Assembly (NCBI GenBank): GCA_015680685.1
Contig: MNCI01011783.1
Coordinates: forward strand, 130,980-194,979
Length of the DNA stretch: 64,000 nt
Source: Gnetum montanum
Taxonomy: Eukaryota > Streptophyta > Gnetopsida > Gnetales > Gnetaceae
Direction: 5' to 3'
The notes under the pieces were generated by a model that ran no database searches, had not been told where the DNA came from, and was given only the letters and a program-made list of their open reading frames with translations. Both the position numbers and the translations under genes were made by a program. Shown here piece after piece: positions 31,400 to 43,527 of this stretch; the first letter of the stretch is position 1, and each line of letters starts with the position of its first letter.

Positions 31400-33480
31400 A
31401 CACACTACTTTCATTTCCATTTCTTTTATTAGAACTTTTTGATATGATTTCTTTCAATTGTTTTTCTTGTACAAAGAAAAGTAAAAATATTAAAAACAAG
31501 AAAAAGGTACAATCATAAGAATTAATTCCCTTGATTTTTCAAACTGAAGAAAGTTACAAAAAAATAGTAATCAAGCTAGTAGTTACAAGGGTAATTAAAT
31601 TAATTTTGAAAAATTTGGATTATTTTCCCATGAATGTGCTAAATAGGACTGTATTGGTTAAATGAGATCAACCAAGCAAGATAAAAATCCAACACGAATC
31701 TAACCATCTAGAAATATCACTAGAAATTATAATTGTACTATAATCAATTTTAAACAAACCCACCCCAAGAGGAATAAGGATAGCCTAGTTCTATTCCCTT
31801 AACCTCTCTTGAAAAACAAAATAATAAAGAGGGATATCCAATAGAAATGTTTCAAGGAAAAGAAAAAGCATAATTTAAATTTTCCACATTTTTAAACCCT
31901 CTTCTTGATACACCAAATATTACAATGCAAAAGGTGAATTCAACTATACTAGCTAGTGTTCAAAATGTAAGCTTTAGCCAAATATTAAGTAACATGTCCA
32001 CTATTGAAGGAACCACTTAACTGGTGAATACATTAAACCTTTAAATTACGATCACTTTAGTAGCCTTTATTTCATTACCAAGTTCAATTGTGACTTGAAT
32101 AGTAGCTATGACTTTCACAATTAGGTATCCTTCATTTCATACACCTCCTCTAGTTGAACAAGCCTACCAAGGACAAACTTTGTGGGACTTATTTAACCAA
32201 AGAACACCAATAATACCTCAAGGACCATTAGTTTTTTCCTAAGGTAGGGAAGTTGAAGTAAAAAATATTCATTTACTACCTATTTTTAGGGGAACCAATG
32301 ATGAATATCCAATCACTCACATAAGAGAATTTGAAACCACACTTGTAATGTTGGCTCCTCAAAGTGAAGATAAAACTAAAATAATTGCCTTCAAATCAAC
32401 CTTAGGACAAATCCTTAGGAGAAAAATAACTCATTTTTGACTACAAATCCTTAGGACAAAAAATAGCTCATGGGATGAATTCAAGGCTACCTTTCTCAAA
32501 AGTTTTCTTTCTAATGACAGATTTTACTCATTTAGAAAGCAATTGATGAGTTTCATGCAACAAGAAGATGAGGACAATGAGAGTAATTTTGATAGGATCA
32601 AGGGGTTGTGTTTGAAAAAACCCCAACCATGGATTTCCAGCCCACCAATGTATCCAAATCTTTGTAGAAGACCTATTACCATATTCTAGGAAAAATGTTG
32701 ACTTTGCATGTTGGGGAAATATATTGAATGTAACATCATTCATTGATTCATTGATGGCTGGAGAATAATAGATTCATTGATTAATCAACGTAAGAGATGG
32801 TCAAAATGTAACATCATGTAAGACATGACCTAACAAACTAAACAAATAAATAAAAAAGTTGATGAGTTAACTAATCTAATAAAGAAACAAACCCATATGA
32901 TGCAAGATGAAGCATGTAACCTTTGTGATAGTTAATAACATGATTTCACCATTTGTCTAGCCTTAGCCTATTTCCATGAGGAGGTATAAGAATTTGTAAA
33001 GAATTTAAAACAATATAAAATTCAACTAATAGTTACATTCCAACAAAGATCACCTTGTCAACAATAGTATTCCAAAAATAATTACAAACCTTCTAAGAGC
33101 AAAACTAATGAACACTTGGATATACTCACTCAACTTCTAACTTCATTCATAAAAGAAAGAAGAAAATTTATGAATGAGTTAAGAAGACAATTCCAAGGCC
33201 TTACAAAGAATGACTTGCCTTCCCAACTAGATCCAAATCCCACATCGTAAAAAAAAAAAAAGGAAATGAACAATTTCATTCTATTATCACAAGGAGTGGA
33301 AAAGGTATTGAGCCTAGGCCTATGAAGAAGGTTAGTTTTCAAGAAGTTGAGATACAAGAAAAAGGATCAACCACATATAATAAATGAGAAAGAAAGTAAA
33401 CAACTGATTGAAGAAGGATAATAACCATTAACCTCTCCTTTGTATAGGAAAATACTCGTACCTCCTATACCTAAACAATT
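31400..33480 (+). pseudogene. gag: Gag of element C (broken)
   Basis: Plus-strand pieces: PIFRGTNDEYPITHIREFE near 32,280-32,335, then TTLVMLAPQSEDKTKIIAFK. The zinc-knuckle region near 32,905-32,965 is mutated (the copy in D reads CNFCGSQQHDC). Then come KERRKFMNELRRQFQGLTKN near 33,150-33,215, and SIITRSGKGIEPRPMKKVSF near 33,275-33,345. The same phrases recur in element D. Stops and frameshifts are frequent. Confidence 0.72.
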
Positions 33481-33639
33481 ACTAGAGAAATTTACAACCA
33501 AAGAATATATAGAAAACAATGTTTAATGAATTATATTTACACATTACATTAGAACAAGCTATTAGAGATACACCTCCTTATGCTAAATACTTAAGGAAAT
33601 TATCTAGAAAAAGGAGAGGAAAAAATTCATAGACAAGTT

Positions 33640-34120
33640 TATTCAATTGAAAATTTATATCAAATTATAAAATTAAAAGAAGTTTCAAAATACCAAGATC
33701 CAGGGGTGCCCATAATTCTAATAAAGATAAATGAAAAGAACATTAAAAATGCCCTCTTAGATTTAGGAGCTAGTATCAATATTACGCAACTTGAAATGAT
33801 TACGTTACCTTGATTTGGAGAATGTAAGAAAAGTTAATATGATAATATCCTTGGCTAATGGCACCAATTATTAAATCCATTGAAGTGGTGAAAGATTTAA
33901 TTGTAGAGGTTGAAAAAGAAAAATACCTCATTGATTTTATGGTGTTAGAGGTAAAAGGTCTAGACTATTTTCCCATTATATTAGGAAGACCTTGGTTAGC
34001 AACAAATGATGTAATTAATTACAGATTAGGGAAATGTAATTATTTTTTTCCAACCTTACTTTTAGGCTTAATATATCTAATAAAGAAAAAGAGGATTGAC
34101 TGAACAAGATATCAAAGAAG
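33640..34120 (+). pseudogene. pol: Protease of element C (broken)
   Basis: The block YQDPGVPIILIKINEKNIKN, then LLDLGASIN (active site, D-L-G-A variant), lies near 33,690-33,780. After a frameshift, VEKEKYLIDFMVLEV and YFPIILGRPWLATNDVI follow at 33,900-34,020. D-L-G-A is typical of Athila-type proteases, where D-T/S-G is not kept. Start and end are homology limits. Confidence 0.78.
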
Positions 34121-34489
34121 CTTAGATGCTTTATATGCTACCCACATCAACAATGGCACAAGATAGGGAAACATCAATATTAAACAATTTTGTGGAAGAA
34201 TTCTTAGATCCTTCCACAAAAGAAAAACAAGATCTTTTGGATTATATTTTGAATTTGAGATTAGGGATCATGGGAAAAATAATTCAATCATCTAGTAATG
34301 ATTCTTCAAACTTTGAGAATTACCTAACATCTTAAGTACATTTCCCTTGACAAAAATAAACCTGTAATAATAGATTTCCAACTTTTTAATGGGAAAGACA
34401 TAAAATTAGTAGAAGTTTGAAAAAGAAAGTATAAGACATTTGAATCAAGTTATGATGACCTCCATCAAGGAATTTCATCCAACATATGT

Positions 34490-35140
34490 TAACATCACAT
34501 CTATCCTGAAGACAACATTAAACTAATTCGAATTCCTCCTAGAAGAATTAACCTAGCTTTAAAGCAAATTGTGAAAGTTGAAAATTCTAAGCTTTGGAAG
34601 GAAGGAATTATTTATCCAATATTTGATAGAAAATGGGTAATCCCTATCACGATATACCTAAAAAAGAAGGAAAATGATGAGTTTGCATGGACTATAGAAA
34701 ACTTAATCAAAACACTAAGAAAGATAATTTTCCCCTACCGTACATAGACCAAATTTAAAATGATTAGAAGGGCATGACTACTATTGCTTCTTGGATGGAT
34801 TTAGTAGTTATAATAAAGTAGCCATTACACTAAAATATCAACATAAAACAATCTTCACATGTCCATATGGAACTTTTTCTTACAATCAAATGCCTTCCGG
34901 TCTTTGTAATGCACTTGCTACCTTCTAGAGCACCATGATATTAGTGTCTTCTAATATGTTAGAAACATATATAGAAGTATTTATGGATGATTTTTTAGTA
35001 TATGGGGATACTTATGAAAAAACATTAAAAATTTTGAATGTGTCTTAGATAGATGCATTGATAAGAACTTAAAACTATGTTGCAAAAAAAGTCATTTAAT
35101 GGTCACAAGAAGTGTAGTTTTAGACATGTAATTTCTAAAG
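34490..35140 (+). pseudogene. pol: Reverse transcriptase of element C (broken)
   Basis: Plus-strand fragments in changing frames: PPRRINLALKQIVKVE near 34,535, ENDEFAWTIENL near 34,670, CPYGTFSYNQMPSGLCNA near 34,860-34,915, and the catalytic box VFMDDFLVYGDTYEK with the DD pair at 34,986-34,991 intact. GHKKCSF- and HVISKEGI-like pieces follow near 35,100-35,150. Several frameshifts. The block order is standard for Ty3/gypsy RT. Confidence 0.82.
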
Positions 35141-35330
35141 AAGGAATAAGAATGGATGATGAAAATATAAAAGTAATCATCAAACTTCTAGCTCCAACAA
35201 AAATAAAGGCTCTTTGATCCTTTTTTAGACATGCTAGACACTATAGAATATTTATCAAAGACTTATTAAAAATAGCAAAGTCACTTTATATGCTCTTAGA
35301 AAAGGATGTTCCTTTTACATGGACTAATGA

Positions 35331-35681
35331 TTGCTACAAAAGAAAGTAACTATTTATCTTATACTTAATTCACCTAATTTGGATTTTTCATTTGATTTGA
35401 TGTGTGATGCTAGTGACATAGCTGTGAGGGTAGTGTTGGAACAATACATAGACAATAAACCAAGAGTAATTTACCATATCTCTAAAAGCCTAGATCAAGC
35501 CCAAGTGAATTATACAACTATAGAAAAAGAACTCTTGGCCATTGTATATGCTTTTGATAAATTTAGATATTATTTAGTTGGATATAAAACCAAAGTTTAT
35601 ATTGATTATTTGGCCATTAAATTTCTAGCAAACAAAAAAATAGAAAATGCTAGAATAATGAGATTGTGCATACTTCTCTAA
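35331..35681 (+). pseudogene. pol: RNase H of element C
   Basis: The frame is open for 116 codons: SFDLMCDASDIAVRVVLEQ, VIYHISKSLDQAQVNYTTIE, KELLAIVYAFDKFRYYLVG, then YIDYLAIKFLANKK. The conserved pattern CDAS...G-L-Q, TxxEKELLA and D-H near the end of the fold is present, except that the usual G-A-V-L and TDH positions read RVVL and IDY. Adjacent and downstream is integrase, as in all Ty3/gypsy elements. Confidence 0.85.
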
Positions 35682-35726
35682 GAATTTGATCTTGATATTT
35701 TAGACAAAAGGGGAGGGAAAAATTTT

Positions 35727-37210
35727 GTGGTAGAAAATATTTCTAGACTAGAAACCATTAATGAAAATATGAAAAAAGAGGTAATTAATGACAAATTTTT
35801 TAAAGAACAACTATTTTCTATGAAGAAAGACCCTTGGTTTGCTAATATAGCAAATTACCATGGCACTATAAAAACACCAACTCAATGGAGTAAAGAGGAA
35901 AGGAAATCTTTTCTGGGAAATATCTCCAAATACATTTGGAATAAACCATACCTCTATAGAATCTATAAGGAAAATGTAGCATGAAGATGTGTAGCTAAGG
36001 ATGAGGAATAAGAAATCTTACATATGTGTTATGATGACCTTGGAGGTGGAGACTTTGATAATCAAAGAACTACTATAGAAATTTTACAAAGTGGATTTTA
36101 TTGGTATACTATATTTAGAAATGGTTATAAATATGTCCAAGGATGTGATAAATGTCAAAGAATTAGGAAAATGGCAAAAAGATAAGATATGCTACTTAAT
36201 CCAATCTTAATAACAAAACATTTTGATGTGTGGGGTATAGACTTCTTAGGATCAGTTTTACCATCTAATGGATGTTAATGTATTTTGGTCTACATAGACT
36301 ATGTAACTAAGTGGGTAGAAGCTAAAGCTACCCCAACAAATGATGTTAAAGTAGTTGCAGCATTTCTATGGGAACATATTTTAACATGATTTGGAATGCC
36401 ACAACCAATTATTAGCAATCAAGGAACTCACTCTATAAATAGAATAATGGAGAAATTCCTTAAGTCTTATGAAATTAAACATAAGATATCTACTACCTAT
36501 CATTCTCAAACAAATGATCAAGTGGAAAATGAAAAGAGAATCATTCTAAAGATCTTAACAAAAACATATATACTAAAAAGTAATATTGGTTAAAAAAATT
36601 TCAAGATGCACTTTGGGTTATAGGATTACATATAAATAAAATTTATGATATTCAACTTATCAATTGGTTTATGGAAAAAAAATTTTATTTCTTGTAGAAA
36701 TCAAATAAAAATCTTTATGATTAGCACAACTATTAAATTTTGATAAAGAAACAAAACAAGATTTTAGAATGACTCAAATACATGAACTTGATGAAATATG
36801 TTTTCATGTACTTGATAAGAAAAGAATAATTAAAAAAAAAATGAAGAGTATGCATGATAAAAATATGTTTAAGAAATATTTCTCAATAGGTAATAAAGTC
36901 CTATTATACAACATGATATTACATAAATCTCAAGGTAAGCTAACAATTCGATGGAAAGGCCCCTACCTAGTATTACAACTTGATGATAATGGAAGTGTCC
37001 TAATTGCACTAATCAAAAATTTATGTACTCCATTTTTAGTAAATTATAAAAGACTTAAGAAATATCATTAACACCAAATAGAGGAACTAGGAGAGAATTA
37101 TTTAGTAATTTTACCAGATCCAACTTACCCCAAGAACAACTTTGGAAATGGAACACCTCAATCTGAAGTTCAAGCTATGGGAAGTGACCTCAATAAAATG
37201 CCTCATTTCA
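35727..37210 (+). pseudogene. pol: Integrase of element C (broken)
   Basis: The zinc-finger region near 36,020-36,175 (HMCYDDLGGGDF, GFYWYTIF, CDKCQRI) is followed by the core. That has WGIDFLGSVLPSNG near 36,230, FGMPQPIISNQGTHS near 36,390-36,430, YHSQTNDQVENEKRIILKIL near 36,500-36,560 and the C-terminal part at 36,769-37,071 (LDEICFHVLDKKR, FSIGNKVLLYN, RWKGPYLVLQL). The second catalytic aspartate of the usual ISDQGTHF is asparagine (AAT at 36,417-36,419). A tail to ~37,210 (ENYLVILPDPTYPKNNFGNG) resembles Athila-type C-termini. No chromodomain seen. Confidence 0.85.
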
Positions 37211-38039
37211 TATCATAATAATCTAAACATAATAGTCTATAAATGTTTCCTTGAAAAATGTAGAGGATAATAGAAAACTCTATTGTTAGTTGGGACTCTA
37301 AAGAATTTACTCACATCATGTCTAGAATGCAAGGGAGATGAGCAACTCCTCCTACCTTGAGATAAGTTGGTTTAAACCCAAAATCCAAAAAAGGGTGAGC
37401 CTTAGATTAATAAACAACACAACTATGTTCATTAAATATTTTTTTCCCTCTTCACAATTTTCTTTAAATTTTAAAAGTTCCATGAGTCATAGGAGAAATA
37501 ACTAGGTTAGCTTCATGATTATTAATGCATGATTCTATTAATTACTTACTTGGATAAGTTAATAACATGGAAAGGGTGCATCATATTGGGACTAGCAATA
37601 AAGGTCATCCAAGTATGTAAAAATTAATTAGCACCAATGTGAGCAACCCATTAACTAGCTTCACAAATAACTTTGGCTTCCACAATAACCTCATGATTGA
37701 AGAAGGCCTTATTATAAGCTTTCAATTTGATTTCAAAAAGAAAAGAAAAAGTAGAGAAGGCACAAATGAAAAGGGATAAAAATAAAAATAAAGAGCAGTT
37801 TCCCATATAAGAAGTTGATCCCACAAGAACCTTCAATCATGAGTAGGGCCACACTACCACAAGAATCTTATGGTTGTAGCAATGCCTAAAGTTCACAATT
37901 TAACGCATCCATTAGGAACCTCCTTATGTAAGTAGAGTGTATATGGGTGAAGCAAAAATTCCTCACAATAATTCTCTATGCCATCACCTTTTAGCTAGGA
38001 TATGATACTGAACAAGATGAATTGACTTATATAAGGATG
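37211..38039. other. Tail of element C and unassigned spacer
   Basis: No coding motif. The stretch from 37,211 to about 37,400 probably still belongs to the 3' untranslated part of C. From there to 38,039 I see neither LTR ends nor domains. The start of the LTR of element E lies somewhere in the last few hundred bases. Confidence 0.45.
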
Positions 38040-39117
38040 TATTTTAATATCTACCTTCAGTTTTGACCAATTACCTTAGATTATTTAGTTCCTTGATTTA
38101 TGTTACTTTATTTATTAAAGAGAGTTTTTGTTCACTCTTTCTATGCATTTATTATTACTATTTTACTTCTATATGTTTTTCCATATTTCTTCCACTTTTT
38201 CTTTGGCTACCATCCATTATGTCCATTGGTAATTCAAAGTCTAGGGTCTTCCATTTGTTTCCTGATGAGAGCGGTTACTCTAGTAGTTTATTCTATTTAT
38301 TAGAGTGGTTACTCTAGTGGTTTATTCTAATTATTAGAGTAGTTTATTCCAAGCCTATAAATACAGTGCCTAGGCACACACAATTGGAAAGGAGGTCTTT
38401 TAGTAGTCAAGTAGCGAAACTCTTGTAGTCTGTTTGAAAGTTAGAGTATTTTCAAGTGCCCATAGTAGGAGGTTTAAGTGTGGATGAATCTTTATTTGAG
38501 CATTGTGTACCTAAGCATACTTTGTGTATGGCAATAAAGATGAGCTCTTTGATTCATCCTTGCAACACTTGAGATTTTTTTTCATAAACATTTATTTTAT
38601 TTTATTTTGTTATGAATTTATTTTATTTTATGAACTTTAAATTTCTGTTATTAGCATAGAAATTCATTTTGATAAATTAAGAAAATCATCAAATTACACA
38701 AGCACAACCACTTCGAGCATGCATGTAATGCTTGGTAACCTAGTAATGAGTAGCATTTGGTAATCTCAGTAGTGTTGCATTGGTTCAAGATGTGTACAAC
38801 AAGTGGGAAAGGATGCTGGTGTTAGGATTAGTTAGAACTTAGTTAATGAGTACTTAAGTTAAATTACTCACTTATTTACCTCTCTCCTTCCCTACTAGCG
38901 TAGAACATAAAAACATAAAAGCCATAAAAATCATATGCCTCAAGCTTACTTAACCATACAATCATGACATACAGGTAATCTTGGGAAGACAATGATCAAC
39001 CAACTCATCCTTATTCCACAAGGGTGCATAAGCACTTAGTCCTTGGAATTCGACTAGATCATGCATGAAACACTTGTATTCGTATGGTTGAGCATAGGGG
39101 TACCTCACTGCTCATCA
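38040..39117 (+). repeat. 5' LTR of element E (left edge uncertain)
   Basis: The right edge is fixed by ...CTCATCA at 39,117 followed by the PBS. The TATA box TATAAATA is at 38,356-38,363, and AATAAA at 38,533-38,538 inside GGCAATAAAGATGAG. A word very like the last occurs in the LTR of element F. No second LTR copy exists in the window, so the left edge is only estimated. Confidence 0.6.
38273..38350 (+). repeat. 34-bp tandem repeat upstream of the TATA box in LTR E
   Basis: Two complete units (38,273-38,306 and 38,307-38,340), each starting GGTTACTCTAGT and ending TTATTAGAGT, are followed by a partial third (AGTTTATTCC). They end 6 bp before the TATA segment, the usual place of LTR enhancer repeats. 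Confidence 0.85.
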
Positions 39118-39137
39118 TTGGTGCCATTGTCAGGGAC
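39118..39137 (+). other. Primer binding site of element E
   Basis: TTGGTGCCATTGTCAGGGAC lies immediately after the LTR end. It is close to the TTGGCGCCATTGCCGGGGA form. Confidence 0.75.
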
Positions 39138-39253
39138 TTAGTTGTTTGTGCACTACCTAGAACATAGGAAATCATTCACATCATTGGAACAAACCCTTAG
39201 GGTTGGTTGAGAAAATAATAAACAAGAATACATTGCACACTAAATAGACAAGT

Positions 39254-41230
39254 ATGTCTCCTTTTTCGTACGAAAGTGCCTCACTGCATAGGTCTAAAAT
39301 AGGAAACAGTCGGTGGCATAATACACATGACATTGATCCACTAGTCCCTCAACAAGTTCAAGTGGTTTATATTCATCTCGATGAGTATATACTAGAATTC
39401 ACCTTTTTCCTCCATAAAGATGAACAGCTGTGTTGCTGAGACTTAGAAGGTAACATAGTGTTACCTCTTGATCATTTAGTCCCAAGCATGCTTGTTCATG
39501 CTCTCACATGAATTGGCATGCTGCACTTACACATAGAATACATTGTGCAAGACCATGACTCAAGAGAATACCATCCCATAGAGGCACAATGTCAAAGGGA
39601 CTTGCAATAGGAGAGACATCCTAATCCTTTGAAGGGTAAGTGGTCGCAAGATGTCCCACATGTCTTAAGAAAAAATGAGGGTGGTGAACCTACCTCAGGT
39701 AGTCGCCCACACAACGATGTTCCTTCCCTTGACTTTGGTGAAGGGGTTGTGTATCATGACCTTCATTTCACTATTCATAACCCAAGTTCTGATACCCACA
39801 GGCACTAAGGATCTGAAAAAGGGACACAAACTCATGATAAATTTGGACATTCCCATCATAATCGTAATTGGGGCCAAGACCACAGAAGAGAAGGTAGCAG
39901 ATCATCATGGTGATGGTTCTTCTTCTTCTTCACCTTCATCATCTCCTTCACTCTCTCCTTCAATATCCAAACATGGTCATAAAGAAAAAGACCATGGGAA
40001 TAAAGGTAGGCAAATTGGAGGTCATAGATGAAATAGCAAGGAAAGGGGACAAGGGCACTCTATAGAGTCACGACATAGAAGAAGGGAGATTAGGGAACAA
40101 CATAGGAATCATAGACGCCATGGATGAGACAATCACGATGAACCCCTCCTTGCTACTCAAAGTATGTTGGACATAACTAAGGTTGTTAGAATTCCAACAA
40201 GGCATCAGAAAGATAGTAGGATCAAGAGATTAGATATGAACAACATCCCGCGATTTGAAGGGGGATACAACGCTAATCCTAAAAATCATTTACAAGCATT
40301 CCATGATGTGTGTGCCTTATAGAACATAGAGAATGAATGGTAAAAACTTAAGTTATTCCCATGAACATTAGTTAAAGAAGTAAAAAGTTGGTACCAGTCT
40401 TTAGAACCAGAATCCATTTGTAGGTGGAGTACTATGTTAGAACTATTTAATGACAAGTACCAAATGTACTCCCAAGTGTCTAGCTTGCAAAAGCAAATCC
40501 AACCTGGAAAAAAGGAGGAAATGAACCCTTGGATGCTGTCATGGACCAATACTATGCACTGTTACATCATTGTCTTAGCCATGGTTATTCACAAAGGGAT
40601 CAACTGTGTCATCTCGTGGATGGGCTTAGGAATGAAACTGTGCCCAAGGGAGACTATCCGAGCTTAGGTCCCATCAAATTCAAAGACTATTGGAGCAAGT
40701 TGCTAAGGAAGAAGGTGAGCTATGGAAGAGAGAAAGTGCAGAAGAGTATAACTAAGATCCTTCCCTTTGGAAGAGGGGAGTAAGATTTTTTGAGGATGAA
40801 GAAGAGTCACCACTCAAAGAGATGGTGAATAGGAAAACTTTTCTTATCCAAAATATGACATCAGAAGTTTTAACAAAGGTAGAACAAATTTGGAATTCCC
40901 TAGACAATAGATTTCAAATTGTTCTTAAAATAGTAGAGGAGTCTAGAGAGCAAGGCAATGATTGCAAAAAAATAAAAAAGAGAGAAGCTAAACATGCACG
41001 TAGCAAGGGTAAGGGCAAAGTTGCCATCATTGAAGAGGTTATCGAGTTGGAAACAGACAATGATAGTGGATGTGAGATATGTCAATATGACCATCCTAAG
41101 GGATGTTGCCCTATAATCTCACATTTGTAGGAGTTTTGGGTGTATGCACTCAACCCATGATTGAACAAATGGCAAGCACCCCGAAGGTTACCTTATCCTC
41201 AAGGTAACCCAAGATAGTTCCACCAACCCT
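39254..41230 (+). pseudogene. gag: Gag of element E (broken)
   Basis: A weakly coding N-part (39,254-40,030, including a Ser/Pro run at 39,900-39,960 and a basic His/Gly-rich end) is followed by the capsid core: IPRFEGGYNANPKNHLQAFH near 40,245-40,305, VKSWYQSLEPESICRWSTML near 40,380-40,440 and LELFNDKYQMYSQV. Then EPLDAVMDQYYALLHHCLSH and LCHLVDGLRNE lie at 40,515-40,640 after a frameshift. The zinc knuckle CEICQYDHPKGCC is at 41,070-41,110 and is preceded by a Lys-rich stretch. EFWVYALNP follows. The gag core resembles the retrotransposon gag family; several stops. Confidence 0.8.
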
Positions 41231-42052
41231 TAATGTATTATCCTAGTGGAACTCCACCACAATCAATTGAGCAATATCAATAGCAGCAATACCCACAATA
41301 ATGGGGAATGCCACCACCAAGGCAATTGTATCCTTATTGGCAACTTGACTCTTATGGATATTACGTGTAGCAGCCAATCTTTCCACGCAACTCTACTAGT
41401 CACAGTACTCCTCAACCTTACTACCAAGCTCATGAGTATTATGGGACTCCCTCTTCTAGGGGTGATATCTCTCAAACATATCATCCTTCTCATCCAGCCA
41501 CATCTCTTCCACCAATGGCTCAACTACCACCTACTCCAACTATGCAAGGTGAAATCCTTACCCAACCGTAGCAACGTAACACCACAAGGGCTCTTAACTC
41601 TCAACATACTATTGGTTCCAATAGCCACATGAAGGAAAGACCTTTCTTTAGAACTAATAGTCCAACCAATCCCTTGCAATCACAAGCAACTAATTCCTTA
41701 TATGCCTTAGTATCAATCAAAACTTCAAAGCCACCTTCAACCCAATTACTGCACTCAATGCATATGGTCATGCTAACACATGTTGTCACCAATTGGATCA
41801 AAGCTGGTCACTTTCCAAGGAAATTGTTTAATCTTGGGAGTTCTTTGATATACTTACAAATTGCTGGAAATATGTCCTGCAAGGCTCTTTTGGATTCAGG
41901 TTCCAGTGTCAACTTGATTTCTTAAGAAATGTACAAGCCCTGGAACCTACCTCCATTGAAAAAGAGCAACATCCATCTAGAGTTGGCTAGCTAGTCCATC
42001 ACTATCCCATTGGGACTGGTGGAATACATTGTTACCACTGTTTGTAGGTGGT
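41231..42052 (+). pseudogene. pol: Gag tail and protease of element E (broken)
   Basis: A Gln/Pro/Tyr-rich spacer (41,231-41,640) leads to the protease block at 41,845-41,925: YLQIAGNMSCKALLDSGSSV followed by NLIS. The active-site triad D-S-G is intact. A stop follows NLIS. The protease continues to the N gap with PLGLVEYIVTT. The remaining protease and the start of RT fall in the gap. Confidence 0.8.
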
Positions 42053-42478
42053 NNNNNNNNNNNNNNNNNNNNNNNNNNNNNNNNNNNNNNNNNNNNNNNN
42101 NNNNNNNNNNNNNNNNNNNNNNNNNNNNNNNNNNNNNNNNNNNNNNNNNNNNNNNNNNNNNNNNNNNNNNNNNNNNNNNNNNNNNNNNNNNNNNNNNNNN
42201 NNNNNNNNNNNNNNNNNNNNNNNNNNNNNNNNNNNNNNNNNNNNNNNNNNNNNNNNNNNNNNNNNNNNNNNNNNNNNNNNNNNNNNNNNNNNNNNNNNNN
42301 NNNNNNNNNNNNNNNNNNNNNNNNNNNNNNNNNNNNNNNNNNNNNNNNNNNNNNNNNNNNNNNNNNNNNNNNNNNNNNNNNNNNNNNNNNNNNNNNNNNN
42401 NNNNNNNNNNNNNNNNNNNNNNNNNNNNNNNNNNNNNNNNNNNNNNNNNNNNNNNNNNNNNNNNNNNNNNNNNNNNNN
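42053..42478. other. Assembly gap of 426 N
   Basis: By position it hides the C-terminal half of the protease and the N-terminal part of RT of element E. Open frames running across the N are artefacts. Confidence 0.99.
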
Positions 42479-43290
42479 GGAAGAAATCAAACAACTTCTC
42501 AAGGCTAGATTCATATACCCCATTGCTAGTAGTGAATGGGTTAGCCCCTTAGTTATTGTACCTAAAAAGGGAGGCAAATGGAGGATGTGCATAGATTTTA
42601 GGTTACTAAATATGGCAACATTCAAAGATCACTTTCCATTGCCATTTGACGACCAAGTTTTAAACACCATCACAGGGCATCACTATTATGATTTTCTGGA
42701 TGGATATAGTAGATATAACCAAATACAAATAGCCCCAGAAGACTAAGCCAAGACTACATCCACCAATCCTTGGGGAATGTTTACATACAGATAGATGCTA
42801 TTTGGCATATGCAATGCCCCTGCAACATTTCAATGACTAGTTCTAAGCATATTCCAATAGCAAATAAGGAATGGCATGGAGGTCTTTATGAACAACTTCT
42901 CCACTTATGGAGAAAACTTTGATCAAGCCTTGGACCAGTTGGATCAAGTGTTAAAAAGATGTGTAGAAACCAATTTGAGGCTCAACTAGCAAAAAATCCA
43001 TTTGATAGTCTGAGAAGGCATAGTACTAGGGCACAAAATCTTACACACAAGGATAGAGGTAGACCCCAAGAAAATCAAAATTATCGAAGGAATTACCCAT
43101 CAACTGGAAACTATCAAAGATATTTGATCATTCCTTAGACATATCGACTACTATAGGAGATTTACTGAGAACTTTTCAAAGGTTTCCAAACCATTGGTGG
43201 AATTAATGAAAAAGTACATACATTTCAAGTGGACCAGGGAATGTGAATTAGCTTTCCAAACTATGAAATAAAAGCTAGTAGAAACACCCA
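42479..43290 (+). pseudogene. pol: Reverse transcriptase of element E (broken)
   Basis: EEIKQLLKARFIYPIASSEW, LVIVPKKGGKWRMCIDFRLL, HFPLPFDDQVLN, YDFLDGYSRYNQIQIAPED, LFGICNAPATFQ, then FMNNFSTYG, VLKRCVETNLRLN, GHKILHTRIEVDPKKI and SFLRHIDYYRRF occur in order. The catalytic box that should read F-M-D-D-F has both aspartates changed to asparagine (AAC AAC, 42,891-42,896), so the protein could not polymerise. At least five stops. The thumb/connection region leads into RNase H. Confidence 0.9.
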
Positions 43291-43526
43291 TTCTACAAGC
43301 TCCTGATTGGTCCAAACCATTCCATATCATGAACTACATGTCCAACTATGCTTTAGGAGCTGTACTTACATAGTTAGATGACCAAAAGCATCCTTATTAC
43401 ATCCACTATGCAAGTAGAAGTATCGCTGGTGCACAACTTAACTATACTACCATAGAGAAAGAATTAATGGTTGTAGTGTTTACACTAGAAAAGTTTAGAC
43501 ACTATTTATTGGAATATAAAGTATAT
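43291..43526 (+). pseudogene. pol: RNase H of element E (truncated by a single-N join)
   Basis: PILQAPDWSKPFHIMNYMSN, YALGAVLT, HYASRSIAGAQLNYTTIEKE and LMVVVFTLEKFRHYLLEYKV are seen. The usual catalytic C-D-A-S reads M-N-Y-M-S, losing the aspartate. The domain stops at the N at 43,527. The last third of RNase H and the integrase N-terminus are missing there. Confidence 0.85.
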
Positions 43527-43527
43527 N

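Larger units (their letters stand above)
30291..37210 (+). mobile_element. Element C: Athila-like Ty3/gypsy element, plus strand, no 3' LTR seen
   Basis: 5' LTR 30,291-31,299, PBS, gag, protease, RT, RNase H and integrase occur in that order, all on the plus strand. The PBS is of the form seen in Athila-type and related plant elements. The protease block LLDLGASINI and the ILGRPWLATNDVI block, with the gag style, fit the Athila lineage, but this is by eye. Element D starts with the same LTR. No copy of the LTR follows integrase before element E begins, so the 3' end is lost or displaced. Confidence 0.8.

Noticed and set aside
37651-37836. Minus frame with a signal-peptide-like hydrophobic start
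   Set aside because: Only 61 codons, no second exon or homology visible.
42048-42746. Long open frames across 42,000-42,750 on both strands
   Set aside because: Most of their length is the 426-N gap; only the part from 42,479 is real coding homology (RT).
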